Positions 56,099 through 64,000 of a stretch of 64,000 nucleotides of DNA are shown here, piece by piece (within the stretch, counting starts at the first letter, position 1; every line of letters starts with the position of its first letter). The notes below the pieces were generated by a model. It was given only the letters and a program-made list of their open reading frames with translations, did not search any database and was not told the origin of the DNA. Origin of the DNA: an uncultured Pirellulaceae bacterium (GTDB lineage: Bacteria; Planctomycetota; Planctomycetia; Pirellulales; Pirellulaceae); NCBI GenBank assembly GCA_905480545.1, contig CAJQQR010000038.1, forward strand, positions 1-64,000. Reading direction: 5' to 3'. The position numbers and the translations under genes were made by a program.

Positions 56099-56971
56099 AT
56101 GGAAAACGTCTTTAAATTGAAGCAGGATATCTGCGACATCGGCAAGCGGATTTACGATCGCGGATATGCCGCAGCGAACGATGGTAACATCACCGTCCGT
56201 ATCGGCGAAAACGAAGTCCTCTGCACACCGACAATGACTTGCAAAGGATTCCTGAAAGTCGATGACATCTGCACGATCGATATGACGGGTAAACAACTCT
56301 CGGGTCGAAAGAAACGCTCGAGCGAGGCACTGCTTCATCTTGAAATCATGAAGAAACGGCCGGATGTCAAAAGCGTCGTTCACTGTCACCCGCCGCACGC
56401 AACCGCATTTGCCGTTGCTCGCGAACCCATTCCACAATGCGTTCTTCCCGAGGTTGAAGTCTTCCTTGGCGAGACGCCTATCACCAAATACGAAACACCC
56501 GGCGGTAAAGAATTCGCCGAAACCGTATTACCATTCGTTGAAAAAACCAACGTCATCATTCTCGCGAACCATGGCACGGTAAGCTACGGTGAAAACGTCG
56601 AGCGGGCCTACTGGTGGACCGAAATCCTAGATTCCTATTGCCGAATCTTGATGCTTTCCAAGCAACTTGGAAATGTCGAATACCTGAACCAGCAAAAATC
56701 TCAGGAGTTGCTGGACCTTAAAGAAGCTTGGGGATGGAAAGACCCTCGCAATACCAAAGAGTATGAAGATTGCGATATCTGTGCGAACGACGTCTTCCGT
56801 GAAAGCTGGAACGATACTGGCGTTTCCCGAACCGCATTTGATGCTCCACCAGCGATGTCAAAAACACCAGACGCACCGACGGCAGCTTCTGCTGCGTCAA
56901 ACATTGACCAGGAAGCACTCGTCAAAGCAATCACTGACCAAGTGATGCAACGACTGCAGGCCAACAGTTAG
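56099..56971 (+). CDS. Class II sugar-phosphate aldolase with C-terminal encapsulation peptide
   Basis: This zinc enzyme cleaves L-fuculose-1-phosphate, and possibly L-rhamnulose-1-phosphate, to DHAP and L-lactaldehyde. The 290-residue protein has NDGNITVRIGENEVLCTP, the catalytic glutamate E76 in RSSEALLHL, zinc ligands H95 and H97 in HCHPPHA, and H158 in NHGTVSYG. A Pro/Ala/Ser linker (about 245-266) ends in the amphipathic helix DQEALVKAITDQVMQRL, an encapsulation peptide. The enzyme supplies the toxic aldehyde for the microcompartment. The exact sugar is inferred from the described planctomycete organelle. Confidence 0.93.
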   Translation: MENVFKLKQDICDIGKRIYDRGYAAANDGNITVRIGENEVLCTPTMTCKGFLKVDDICTIDMTGKQLSGRKKRSSEALLHLEIMKKRPDVKSVVHCHPPHATAFAVAREPIPQCVLPEVEVFLGETPITKYETPGGKEFAETVLPFVEKTNVIILANHGTVSYGENVERAYWWTEILDSYCRILMLSKQLGNVEYLNQQKSQELLDLKEAWGWKDPRNTKEYEDCDICANDVFRESWNDTGVSRTAFDAPPAMSKTPDAPTAASAASNIDQEALVKAITDQVMQRLQANS

Positions 56972-57073
56972 GCATCCGCTTCGTCCGGATTGCGACCAAC
57001 TTATACAACGCGTCAAAAGCAAAGTTTGATCGCGAACAAATCAAAAACTCAAACCACGACATAGGCAAGTAAA

Positions 57074-58015
57074 ATGAAAGTTAGCATTATCGGCGGAGGC
57101 GGGTTAGTCGGTTCATGTGCGGGGTTCGCAATACAATGTGGCGGAATCGTTCGAGAAATCGCGCTACTTGATGTGAATGCTGATCTTGCGGGCGGCCAAG
57201 CCCTCGATATGCTTCACGGCGGACCAAGTATTGCGGACCAAGTCATTTCATCAGGCGGATATGAGCACATTCCAGATAGCGATGTAATTTGCATCACCGC
57301 TGGACTTCGCCGTCAACCAGATGAAAGCAGACTTGACCTGATCAATCGAAACACCGATTTGTTCATGTCGATCTTAAATGACGTCAAAGCAGCTGGTCCC
57401 AAAAGCTCAGCTGTTGTGCTCGTTGTTTCTAACCCAGTCGACATTCTGACTTATCTTGCCGCACAGCGATTGGGACTTCCATCCAATCAAGTCATTGGAT
57501 TGGGCACGCAACTGGACACCATCCGCTTCCAAAGCCTCATCGCTCAAGACCTTGGAATTCAACCAACTCAAACGTCCGCGATTATCTTGGGTGAACATGG
57601 CGAAAGCATGGTCCCGATCTGGTCGAGTGCAACAGTCAACGGACTGCCGCTTGATAAGTTCCCAGGCTGGAATGCAAACAAAGCGACTGAACTTTTCACT
57701 CGTACGAAAGGGTCGGGAGCAGAAGTTATCAAAAAGAAAGGTGGCGCAGGATTCGCAGTCGGAATTGCAATCCGCGATGTGATTCACGCCGTGGCACTCA
57801 ACTCAAATCAAATCCTTCCTGTCTCATCTGTGCAAGACGGAAAGTGTTACGGCATTCGCGACGTTGCACTTTCGGTACCGACAGTGGTTGGAACCGGCGG
57901 CGTGATTGCTCGTCACGAAATCGCACTTTGGCCCAAAGAAGAACAGGGACTTAAACGTAGCGGCAGTGTTCTGCGACAAACGCTGGAAACAGTAATGAAG
58001 CGAGTCGGAGCGTAA
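57074..58015 (+). CDS. Malate/lactate dehydrogenase-family NAD oxidoreductase
   Basis: The 313-residue protein has the NAD loop GGGGLVGSCAGFA, the acidic NAD selector in LLDVNAD, the catalytic pair in LGTQLDTIRF and GEHGESM (catalytic His), and the mobile loop AGLRRQPDESR. In this loop the residue that discriminates lactate (Gln) from malate (Arg) is R80, so the sequence leans to malate-type specificity or a related acid. In the microcompartment it would recycle NADH made by PduP. The last gene of the BMC run; AGGCAAG lies ahead of ATG 57074. A terminal helix (VLRQTLETVMKRV) might also target it, but it resembles the normal fold. Confidence 0.9.
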   Translation: MKVSIIGGGGLVGSCAGFAIQCGGIVREIALLDVNADLAGGQALDMLHGGPSIADQVISSGGYEHIPDSDVICITAGLRRQPDESRLDLINRNTDLFMSILNDVKAAGPKSSAVVLVVSNPVDILTYLAAQRLGLPSNQVIGLGTQLDTIRFQSLIAQDLGIQPTQTSAIILGEHGESMVPIWSSATVNGLPLDKFPGWNANKATELFTRTKGSGAEVIKKKGGAGFAVGIAIRDVIHAVALNSNQILPVSSVQDGKCYGIRDVALSVPTVVGTGGVIARHEIALWPKEEQGLKRSGSVLRQTLETVMKRVGA

Positions 58016-58127
58016 CACGAACCGGATCCTGATCATTTTGCCCGGACAATTCGAATTATCGGCTCCCCTTCCAGCGGAGATGTTTTACTGCCGATACTGA
58101 GATACGATTCATTACGGCAAGAGTTCC

Positions 58128-58991
58128 ATGGAAATTATTATCACTGCAGTTGGTCCTGACCACAAAGGCCTGGCCGACCCGATCGTTCACCATGTCACCG
58201 AAATTGGGGCGAACATTTCTGAGATTCAGATGTTCGATCACCGCGAGGAAGCGATCTTTGCGATGATGCTGCGAATGGATTGGGATATCCAATCCAACGA
58301 CGAAGCTATCGAAAAGCTGCGCGGCGTGATGACGCAAATTGCGGCAAACAAAGAACTCTCCATCCGAGTTTGGTCACCCGACGAGCGAGCTGACAAACCG
58401 AACATTGCCATCTGCGTGACTCACCGCTTAGAAACTCCGCTCGCCATTTTGCACGCGATCAAAAGTGGAGAATTGAATGCAAACCCTGCGGTCATGATCG
58501 GAAACCGCGATACCTGCAAAGAGATCGCCGTTCAAAACAATATCAATTGGCACAACATCGGTGATGAAAATGGAACTGCAGACGACGAGAAGATGGTCGA
58601 GCTTTTCGATCAATACAAAGTCGATTACGTAGCGTTGGCGAGATATATGCGGGTCCTACCTGCAGAAAGTTGTTGGAAGTATGCGGGCGGAAGAATCATC
58701 AATTTGCACCACGGTTTGCTTCCCAGCTTTCCCGGGCTCAAACCCTACCACGACGCATACTCGGTCAACATGTTGACCTTTGGATGTACCTGTCACTTTA
58801 TCATTCCAGAACTGGATGCTGGAAACCAGATTATCAATCAGTCGACATTCAGCGTCCTGCCAGGAACGCCACTGAAAAAAATCATTCGCATTGGCCAAGC
58901 TGACAATGAACCCAAATGTTTGGTCGAAGGGCTACGCCGCGTCGTCAACCGCGAAGTCAAATTGCACTTTCATCGTGTCGTTGCAACATAG
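58128..58991 (+). CDS. purU: Formyltetrahydrofolate deformylase
   Basis: PurU hydrolyses 10-formyl-THF to THF and formate, balancing one-carbon units. The 287-residue protein has an N-terminal ACT domain (MEIIITAVGPDHKGLADPI) and a C-terminal formyl-transferase domain with IINLHHGLLPSFPG, giving the catalytic Asn and His, and the aspartate in IPELDAGNQII. Its length and domain order match the family. It lies 112 bp after the BMC dehydrogenase in the same direction; a functional link to the microcompartment is not evident. Confidence 0.95.
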   Translation: MEIIITAVGPDHKGLADPIVHHVTEIGANISEIQMFDHREEAIFAMMLRMDWDIQSNDEAIEKLRGVMTQIAANKELSIRVWSPDERADKPNIAICVTHRLETPLAILHAIKSGELNANPAVMIGNRDTCKEIAVQNNINWHNIGDENGTADDEKMVELFDQYKVDYVALARYMRVLPAESCWKYAGGRIINLHHGLLPSFPGLKPYHDAYSVNMLTFGCTCHFIIPELDAGNQIINQSTFSVLPGTPLKKIIRIGQADNEPKCLVEGLRRVVNREVKLHFHRVVAT

Positions 58992-59026
58992 CAATTCAAT
59001 GCCGAAGAATCAGAGATGACCATTAT

Positions 59027-61360
59027 CTACTTTGAAAACTCGTCATTCATAATCGGATAAGATTTCCAATCTTTGTAATCGAAGTGCCACCATTCGAATT
59101 GGTAAATGGTAAAGCCCTCGGATTCCATCGTTCGGCGTAGCAGTTCGCGATGCCAGCGAGCCCAAGAAGAATCAACTGGGTAGTTTGGAAATGAGCGTGT
59201 TGAGAATTCGTCGTAACCGGCACCCATCCATAGCGGTTGACCGGTTTTCAAATCGTAAAGCGTAAGATCGACCGCACAACCGCGGTTGTGTCGGGAACCA
59301 CTTTTAGGGTTTGCCACAAAGATTTTCATATCAGCTGGCGTTGCGTCCCAAAACATTTTGGTCACAAACCAAGGGCGATATGCATCGTGAATTAGCAGAC
59401 CATACCCTGCTTTTTTTAGCTTGCGGTGCGCCCGAACCAATGCCTCGGCCGCCGATTTTTGCATGAATGCGGCTTCCCGAGAATAAAAGGTCGCGTTCAT
59501 GAAGTTGTTATCCGACGCATAACGAACATCGAGTTTGATTGAGTCATCGAGCTTAACAAGCTCAACCAATTCGGGCTTCCGAAGATCGCGTGACTCTTTC
59601 GGTGGCAAACCTGCTTTAGCAATTGGGCGCAGTTCGTCGACAGGCGTCACTGGAACGATTTTAAACGTTTCGCCGTTTTTTGTTCCGACTTCTCGGCGTT
59701 TAAATACAACTTTGGCTGCCTCGACCTGACTTGCCGACCCATCATTATCGGCAAAGATCAATTGCTCGCCATGATAAAGACCATAGTCAGGGAATTGAAA
59801 AACATTATCGGAAATTTCAGTCAACGGATACTGAAAGAACCACTCAATCGTACACCACAATTGGCCATGTTTTTCGTAAACAAACAGTGCGTTGTGATCC
59901 CAACCGTATTCGCCAAATAACCGCTGCAATTTGGCTGGAGGTTTCTCAGGTTTATCATTTTCAATTCGTGAATAAGTGGAGTTTCCTATTTTGAGTTTTT
60001 GATCGCCTGCCAATTCAATCGTCGGGCCAAATCCAAACTCATCGTCGCAGATCATTGATGATTTTTCCGAACGAACGTCTCGAATGTATTCACCCAAATC
60101 GACAACAAGCTTTTCATTTCGCTTGAAGAACTCGATGCGTTTACCTTGATCCGATTGATATGCCCCGACCAAAGTCCTCGCGCGAATATCGTCTACCGCA
60201 CCACTAACCTTGTAGCCTGGCGAATCCATCCCTCCGCTTATCGCGATCAACTCGTTCAACGCGTATTTACTGATTCGAGAAACGACGCCGTTGGTGATGT
60301 CTTTGGAAGACGCCGCTATCACCCCTATTTTTTTACTGGGTAGAGCCAACCAATGTGTTGAATAACCATACACTGCACCGCCATGACCGATCGCAAGGTT
60401 GCCTTCGAAATCAGAAAGCGCGAATCCAATTCCAAATGCGTTCTTTTGTTTTGAAAATTGCGGCTCAACCATTTCGGCAAATCGTTTTTCCGAAATAATC
60501 CTAGCCTTCTCCCCTACCCCGCCGTTAAAAATCGCCATCATGAATTTGCTCAAGTCATGGACGCTGGAGTAAAGATTTCCTGCTGGCGCGATCCCCAGTT
60601 TGAAATTAGGTGCTTCAAATGTTCGACCATCGTAAGTCCACATCTGACCGACCGCCAATTTTGATTTCACGCGATCATCAAAATTGAAACTGCTTTCATT
60701 CATCCCAGTGGGTTCAAGTATCGACTCCTTAATGACCGTTTCGAACGGCTTTTCGGTCACGTTCTCCAGAACCCGACCAACAACCGTGATGCCAGCGTTT
60801 GAATATTTAGTTTTTGATTCTGGCTCATAAACCAGTGTCGTACCATTCAAACTTTCGACGGTCGCTTTGACACTCGGTTCATCGGGATCAAAGTAATGCC
60901 CGACCGGCGACTCACGAACCAATCCAGAGCGGTGCGACATTAATTGGCGAAGCGTAATCTTCTTATCGTAAGGATTTTTCGGATTGAATTCTGGAGCGTA
61001 TTTGCGAACGTCTTCATCCAGATCGACTTTTCCTTGATCAACCAATTGCATCATCGCAAGATCGGTGAACAACTTCGAGACGGAACCAACACGGTATACC
61101 GTATGTTCATTGGCAACTCGATCAGATTTTGTGGCAGCATTTGGTTTTGCAGTGCCAAATCCTTTCTCGAACACAATTTGTTGATCAACGACTAATGCTA
61201 TCGAAAAAGCAGGAATCGACTTTTCTTCGATTTCTCGAGATATTATTCCGGAGAGCCGCTCGGCCAGTTTCGCATATTTCGTGGCATCAACTTGTGCGCG
61301 ACTTGTAGAAAAGAAGAGAAAAACCGACAACAAAAATCCCAATATCGTTTTCAACGGCAT
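59027..61360 (-). CDS. Fusion of beta-lactamase-fold hydrolase and VanX-type D-Ala-D-Ala dipeptidase
   Basis: The 777-residue exported protein from ATG 61360 (signal ILGFLLSVFLFFSTSRAQ) joins two enzymes. Residues 25-370 are a serine hydrolase of the penicillin-binding superfamily with SVSK (93-96), YSN in KTKYSNAGI and HGG in IGHGGAVYG. A middle region (about 380-560) is less clear. Residues 585-777 match VanX/DdpX zinc D,D-dipeptidases: the zinc motif SRHNRGCAVD (H691, D698) and EWWH (E756, H759). The pair could act on peptidoglycan-derived or D-amino peptides. TTG 61378 is an alternative start. Confidence 0.88.
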   Translation of the reverse strand: MPLKTILGFLLSVFLFFSTSRAQVDATKYAKLAERLSGIISREIEEKSIPAFSIALVVDQQIVFEKGFGTAKPNAATKSDRVANEHTVYRVGSVSKLFTDLAMMQLVDQGKVDLDEDVRKYAPEFNPKNPYDKKITLRQLMSHRSGLVRESPVGHYFDPDEPSVKATVESLNGTTLVYEPESKTKYSNAGITVVGRVLENVTEKPFETVIKESILEPTGMNESSFNFDDRVKSKLAVGQMWTYDGRTFEAPNFKLGIAPAGNLYSSVHDLSKFMMAIFNGGVGEKARIISEKRFAEMVEPQFSKQKNAFGIGFALSDFEGNLAIGHGGAVYGYSTHWLALPSKKIGVIAASSKDITNGVVSRISKYALNELIAISGGMDSPGYKVSGAVDDIRARTLVGAYQSDQGKRIEFFKRNEKLVVDLGEYIRDVRSEKSSMICDDEFGFGPTIELAGDQKLKIGNSTYSRIENDKPEKPPAKLQRLFGEYGWDHNALFVYEKHGQLWCTIEWFFQYPLTEISDNVFQFPDYGLYHGEQLIFADNDGSASQVEAAKVVFKRREVGTKNGETFKIVPVTPVDELRPIAKAGLPPKESRDLRKPELVELVKLDDSIKLDVRYASDNNFMNATFYSREAAFMQKSAAEALVRAHRKLKKAGYGLLIHDAYRPWFVTKMFWDATPADMKIFVANPKSGSRHNRGCAVDLTLYDLKTGQPLWMGAGYDEFSTRSFPNYPVDSSWARWHRELLRRTMESEGFTIYQFEWWHFDYKDWKSYPIMNDEFSK

Positions 61361-61412
61361 GGACCAATCCGCTTTCAAATAAGAACTGAAATGACCAGTA
61401 GTACGTCAGACC

Positions 61413-61505
61413 TGAATTGCAATGTTGCGAGAGTCGAACCGACTTTGGAATTCCACGCTCTGGCGAGCGTAGCTACCGGTCAATTCAAAATTGATGAACC
61501 ACTAG
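61413..61505 (-). repeat. Dispersed palindrome-bearing repeat, copy B
   Basis: On the minus strand this matches copy A at 4571-4662: both begin CTAGTGG and end ACATTGCAATTCA, with the core from TGACCGGTAG to GAGCGTGGA identical. The central part differs. It lies between the VanX-fusion gene start and the alpha/beta hydrolase end, so it is intergenic as is copy A. Confidence 0.8.
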
Positions 61506-61556
61506 CGTTATTTTAGCGTCGAAGATATCCGAAACAAAACTCAGGACGAAATCGTA

Positions 61557-63296
61557 CTATCGAGCGTTCGCGTCGATCCATTGCGCCATCTTTTTCAGAA
61601 CTTCTTCAGAAAACGTCTCTTCGATTAGATTGTATTCAGCCGGGGCCCCGGTTTTGCATACCTGAAACAAATGATTTAGGTTTGGATATTCGACGACCTC
61701 AAAATTCGTTTTTTTTGCCGATTCAAAAACTGATTTGATGGCAGGAATGTTTAGCTTCGGATCAACTTGAGTATCTTTTGCTCCGTTCAACACCAAAACT
61801 GGACATTCGGTTTTCATTAAACTGGTCGACGGTTCATACGAAAAAAAATACTTCATCCACGGGCTCTTCAATCGTGCAATCCCCGCCCCGACGTTTGTGA
61901 TTAAAGCATCGCGTTCATTTTTATTGTCAGGATATTTCTTTAAGAATTCATCGACTACCATTTCGATTCGCTCCTGGGTTATCTCCGCATCATCCTTAGC
62001 TTTTTTCACCAATTCAATCATTTTTCGTTGAACGAATTTTGCTTCTGCGATTGCCTCTGGTTTTTCACCGCTAGCGGCAAGGATCAAACCGATTTGGTTT
62101 TGCAAGATTTTCTCGCCGTTGACACCTGGACCTGCAAGCATGATCAAAAACGCGATATCGTTTCTCGAGGCGGCAACCATGGGCGCGATCAAACCGCCTT
62201 CACTATGTCCACACAATCCAATTTGATCACTCGCGATTTTTTTGTGAGTTTTCAAAAAGTCAACAATCGCTGAGACGTCGGTGGCAAAATCGGCGCTGGT
62301 TGCGGTCGAATGATCACCTGTTGATTTTGCAGTGCCACGATCATCAAAACGAAGAACCGCAATTCCGCGTCGAGTCAAGAAGTCGGCAATTACAAGAAAC
62401 GGCTTGTGGTCCAATAGAGTCTCGTCCCGGTCCTGAGCCCCGGATCCACTAATCAACACGACGCATGGTGATTTTTCGTCGGTGATCGGCATCGTCAGCG
62501 TGGCCGCCAACGTCAGCTTGGCCGATTTGTTTTCAATCTCGACTTCTTCAGACTCGTATGGAAAAGGGGCCTTTGGCGTTTGCGGTCGCTTTGGTGGCTC
62601 AAGTTTTTTTTGCGCCTCCGCGGCAGAGACTTTTTTTAGTTCGATTGGAAAATCGATCCCCTGATTCCAAGTCCCTTTTAATGTCTTTTTATCTTCAGAC
62701 AATATTGCCGTGAGCTTACCCCGCAATGCAGGAATCGAAAAAAACATCTTACCTTCGGCGTTTTGCGTTGTTCCGGTGAAACCTCCAACGCGCTGAGTGA
62801 CACTATCCATCACGACAGGGTATTTCGATTTTTCATCAAACAACTTAAATCGAAGCTTCAGCTTCTGAACACCGGTGTTGATTTCACCTTCCCAAATCTC
62901 GGTTGTATTTTCATCGGGCGTTTTCTCGACAAGCAAAAAATTCAAATCAAGTTCGTTGCCGCCTTGCTTCCATTTACCGACAAATTGATTCTTGTCCTTG
63001 TTGAACGAACCAGAATACTCAGCAACCGTTCGTTTTAATTTAAACGACATTTTGTCGCCAATTGAAAAATCCTCCAGTTTGAAAACCTGCTGGCCTTCAT
63101 CCAGACTTTTCAAGGTAGCGGACGAGTTGTCTTCCGCAACCGAGACAACGAATCGGAAGACTCGTAACTTTGCATCGAGAATGCCATAGTAATTTTTCGT
63201 CTTACTGTCGGCTTGTTCTTGGCCAATGAGCAATGTTGGAATAATTATCGCTGCGAAAACGAATACAAATGCAGTTTTCAAAATGGCTCGAGACAT
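61557..63296 (-). CDS. Secreted alpha/beta hydrolase with N-terminal beta domain
   Basis: The 579-residue protein from ATG 63296 has a Sec signal (LKTAFVFVFAAIIIPTLLIGQ). The N-terminal 220 residues are beta-rich and include repeated pairs resembling KGTWNQG and VGKWKQG. The C-terminal domain has an alpha/beta-hydrolase fold with the nucleophile elbow GHSEGG (S365), CVVLISGSGAQDRDE near the oxyanion region, AVLRFDDRGTAKS and a final histidine in YPNLNHLFQ. Such proteins are carboxylesterases or dipeptidyl-peptidase-like hydrolases. The 23 residues upstream of this ATG lack signal character. Confidence 0.85.
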   Translation of the reverse strand: MSRAILKTAFVFVFAAIIIPTLLIGQEQADSKTKNYYGILDAKLRVFRFVVSVAEDNSSATLKSLDEGQQVFKLEDFSIGDKMSFKLKRTVAEYSGSFNKDKNQFVGKWKQGGNELDLNFLLVEKTPDENTTEIWEGEINTGVQKLKLRFKLFDEKSKYPVVMDSVTQRVGGFTGTTQNAEGKMFFSIPALRGKLTAILSEDKKTLKGTWNQGIDFPIELKKVSAAEAQKKLEPPKRPQTPKAPFPYESEEVEIENKSAKLTLAATLTMPITDEKSPCVVLISGSGAQDRDETLLDHKPFLVIADFLTRRGIAVLRFDDRGTAKSTGDHSTATSADFATDVSAIVDFLKTHKKIASDQIGLCGHSEGGLIAPMVAASRNDIAFLIMLAGPGVNGEKILQNQIGLILAASGEKPEAIAEAKFVQRKMIELVKKAKDDAEITQERIEMVVDEFLKKYPDNKNERDALITNVGAGIARLKSPWMKYFFSYEPSTSLMKTECPVLVLNGAKDTQVDPKLNIPAIKSVFESAKKTNFEVVEYPNLNHLFQVCKTGAPAEYNLIEETFSEEVLKKMAQWIDANAR

Positions 63297-63476
63297 AATC
63301 TTGGATGCAAAGTGAAGGGAGAAGACGCTACAGTGCATTCGGTCGACACGCACTTTTATGGACAAAAAACCGAGACGGACAAAAAATTCAGCATAAACCC
63401 TTGACCAAAACCAGCTTGGTCGTCGGTCTAAGAAGCAATCAACAGCGTCAATCTATGTTTTACTCAATCGAAATTT

Positions 63477-64000
63477 TTATCGAATCGCGTAAAGTGCTTT
63501 GAATGTCCGAATATAAATCGTTCCGTTGGAGATTGCGGGCGAGGCAGTCGTTGGTTCACCCAGATCGTTTTTTGAAATGACTTCAAATTCCCTGCCAGCT
63601 TTTACAACCGTGACGGTACCGTTACGAGCAGTCAAATAGACTTTTCCATCGGCATAGACCGGTGAAGCGCGATGACGATCTCGAACAGTTCGTTCTTCAT
63701 ATAATTTTTCGCCAGATTTGGCGTCGACACAAACCAAGTTTCCGTTTTCGCGACAAAGATAAACCAGACCATCATAATAAAGCGGGCTGGGAACGTCAGG
63801 CGTTCCACGCTCGTGTCTCCATAACATGGCATCCGAATCCGCAGAAACGTCTCCTTTAGAATTTGGCTTGATACTAACCACTGGCCCGTTCTTGGCGGAT
63901 GGAACAATAATCATGCCTTGAGTCGCCAAAGGTGAAGAAACAAAACGCAGCGTCGGATGATACTTTTCACCCTGCGGATTTAGACAGTACCGCCATATTT
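63477..64000 (-). CDS. PQQ-like beta-propeller protein, C-terminal part
   Basis: The frame is open from the window edge to a stop at 63477, so the N-terminus is cut off. Visible are propeller blades with the typical Gly-Asp/Asn repeat: SPLYYDGLVYLCRENGNLVCVDAKSGEKL (in parts), ASPVYADGKVYLTARNGTVTVV and ASPAISNGTIYIRTFKALYAI. This is the PQQ-like/WD-like propeller common in planctomycete exported proteins. No enzyme active site is visible in this part, and the proteins are often binding scaffolds. A TTG at 63927 should not be taken as the start, because the frame continues upstream. Confidence 0.85.
   Translation of the reverse strand, partial: IWRYCLNPQGEKYHPTLRFVSSPLATQGMIIVPSAKNGPVVSIKPNSKGDVSADSDAMLWRHERGTPDVPSPLYYDGLVYLCRENGNLVCVDAKSGEKLYEERTVRDRHRASPVYADGKVYLTARNGTVTVVKAGREFEVISKNDLGEPTTASPAISNGTIYIRTFKALYAIR

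Noticed and set aside
49333-58015. BMC locus as a recently acquired island
   Set aside because: No integrase, transposon ends, tRNA boundary or visible shift in base composition; the locus type is native to planctomycetes.
58128-58991. PurU as a functional part of the microcompartment
   Set aside because: It lies 112 bp beyond the last BMC gene, lacks an encapsulation helix, and its reaction has no place in the lactaldehyde pathway.

Overview
The window reads as chromosomal DNA of a planctomycete, most likely of the Pirellulaceae. The evidence is the protein families: DUF1080, DUF1501 and PSCyt1/DUF1549/DUF1553 proteins, a Tat-exported Gfo/Idh/MocA oxidoreductase, planctomycete-style ECF sigma factors, a bacterial topoisomerase VI B subunit, and a planctomycete/Verrucomicrobia-type bacterial microcompartment (BMC) locus. 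Base composition looks moderate and even. I see no tRNA, rRNA, CRISPR array, transposase or phage gene. Both ends cut through genes.

Layout. 1-4.5 kb: partial DUF1080 protein, GT4 glycosyltransferase, Tat-exported oxidoreductase, small membrane protein. 4.6-8.9 kb: aceE-aceF, the pyruvate dehydrogenase E1 and E2 genes, on the minus strand. 9.4-13.6 kb: TolC-like lipoprotein, sulfotransferase-like protein, AAA+ ATPase. 14-17 kb: NatA-type ATPase overlapping a permease fused to a CPBP protease domain. 17-23 kb: Ada, a serine hydrolase, a Wzz-like coiled-coil protein, an NTF2-like secreted protein. 23-30.7 kb (minus): WecA-like transferase, PdxH, DUF1501 protein, PSCyt/DUF1549/DUF1553 protein. 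31-37.6 kb (plus): deoxyhypusine-synthase-like protein, ECF sigma factor overlapping a membrane-anchored DUF1549 protein (probable anti-sigma), PurQ, YceH, a second sigma factor. 37.6-48.3 kb: zinc-ribbon membrane protein, PilM-like protein with double zinc ribbon, orphan Top6B, two secreted Tyr/His/Pro-rich proteins, SEC-C/TPR protein, secreted HExxH peptidase.

49.3-58.0 kb is the centrepiece: a compact BMC locus with a DeoR regulator, PduL, two BMC-H and three BMC-P shell proteins, a divergent acetate-kinase-family enzyme, a CoA-acylating aldehyde dehydrogenase, a class II sugar-phosphate aldolase, a malate/lactate-type dehydrogenase, and an unassigned protein whose tail resembles RpiB. There is no BMC-T gene. 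This matches the described planctomycete organelle for L-fucose and L-rhamnose breakdown: the aldolase splits the sugar phosphate to DHAP and lactaldehyde, the aldehyde dehydrogenase makes lactyl-CoA, PduL makes lactyl-phosphate, the kinase yields lactate and ATP, and the dehydrogenase probably recycles NAD. The sugar isomerases and kinases must lie elsewhere. Four cargo proteins carry similar amphipathic terminal helices that look like encapsulation peptides, and both shell-hexamer genes are followed by hairpins.

58-64 kb: PurU, a beta-lactamase-fold/VanX-like fusion, an alpha/beta hydrolase, and a partial PQQ-type propeller protein.

Two genome-scale patterns cross gene boundaries. A ~92-bp dispersed repeat occurs in opposite orientations at 4571-4662 and 61413-61505. 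At least nine short tandem duplications (13-18 bp units, usually two copies, once six) are scattered in genes and spacers.
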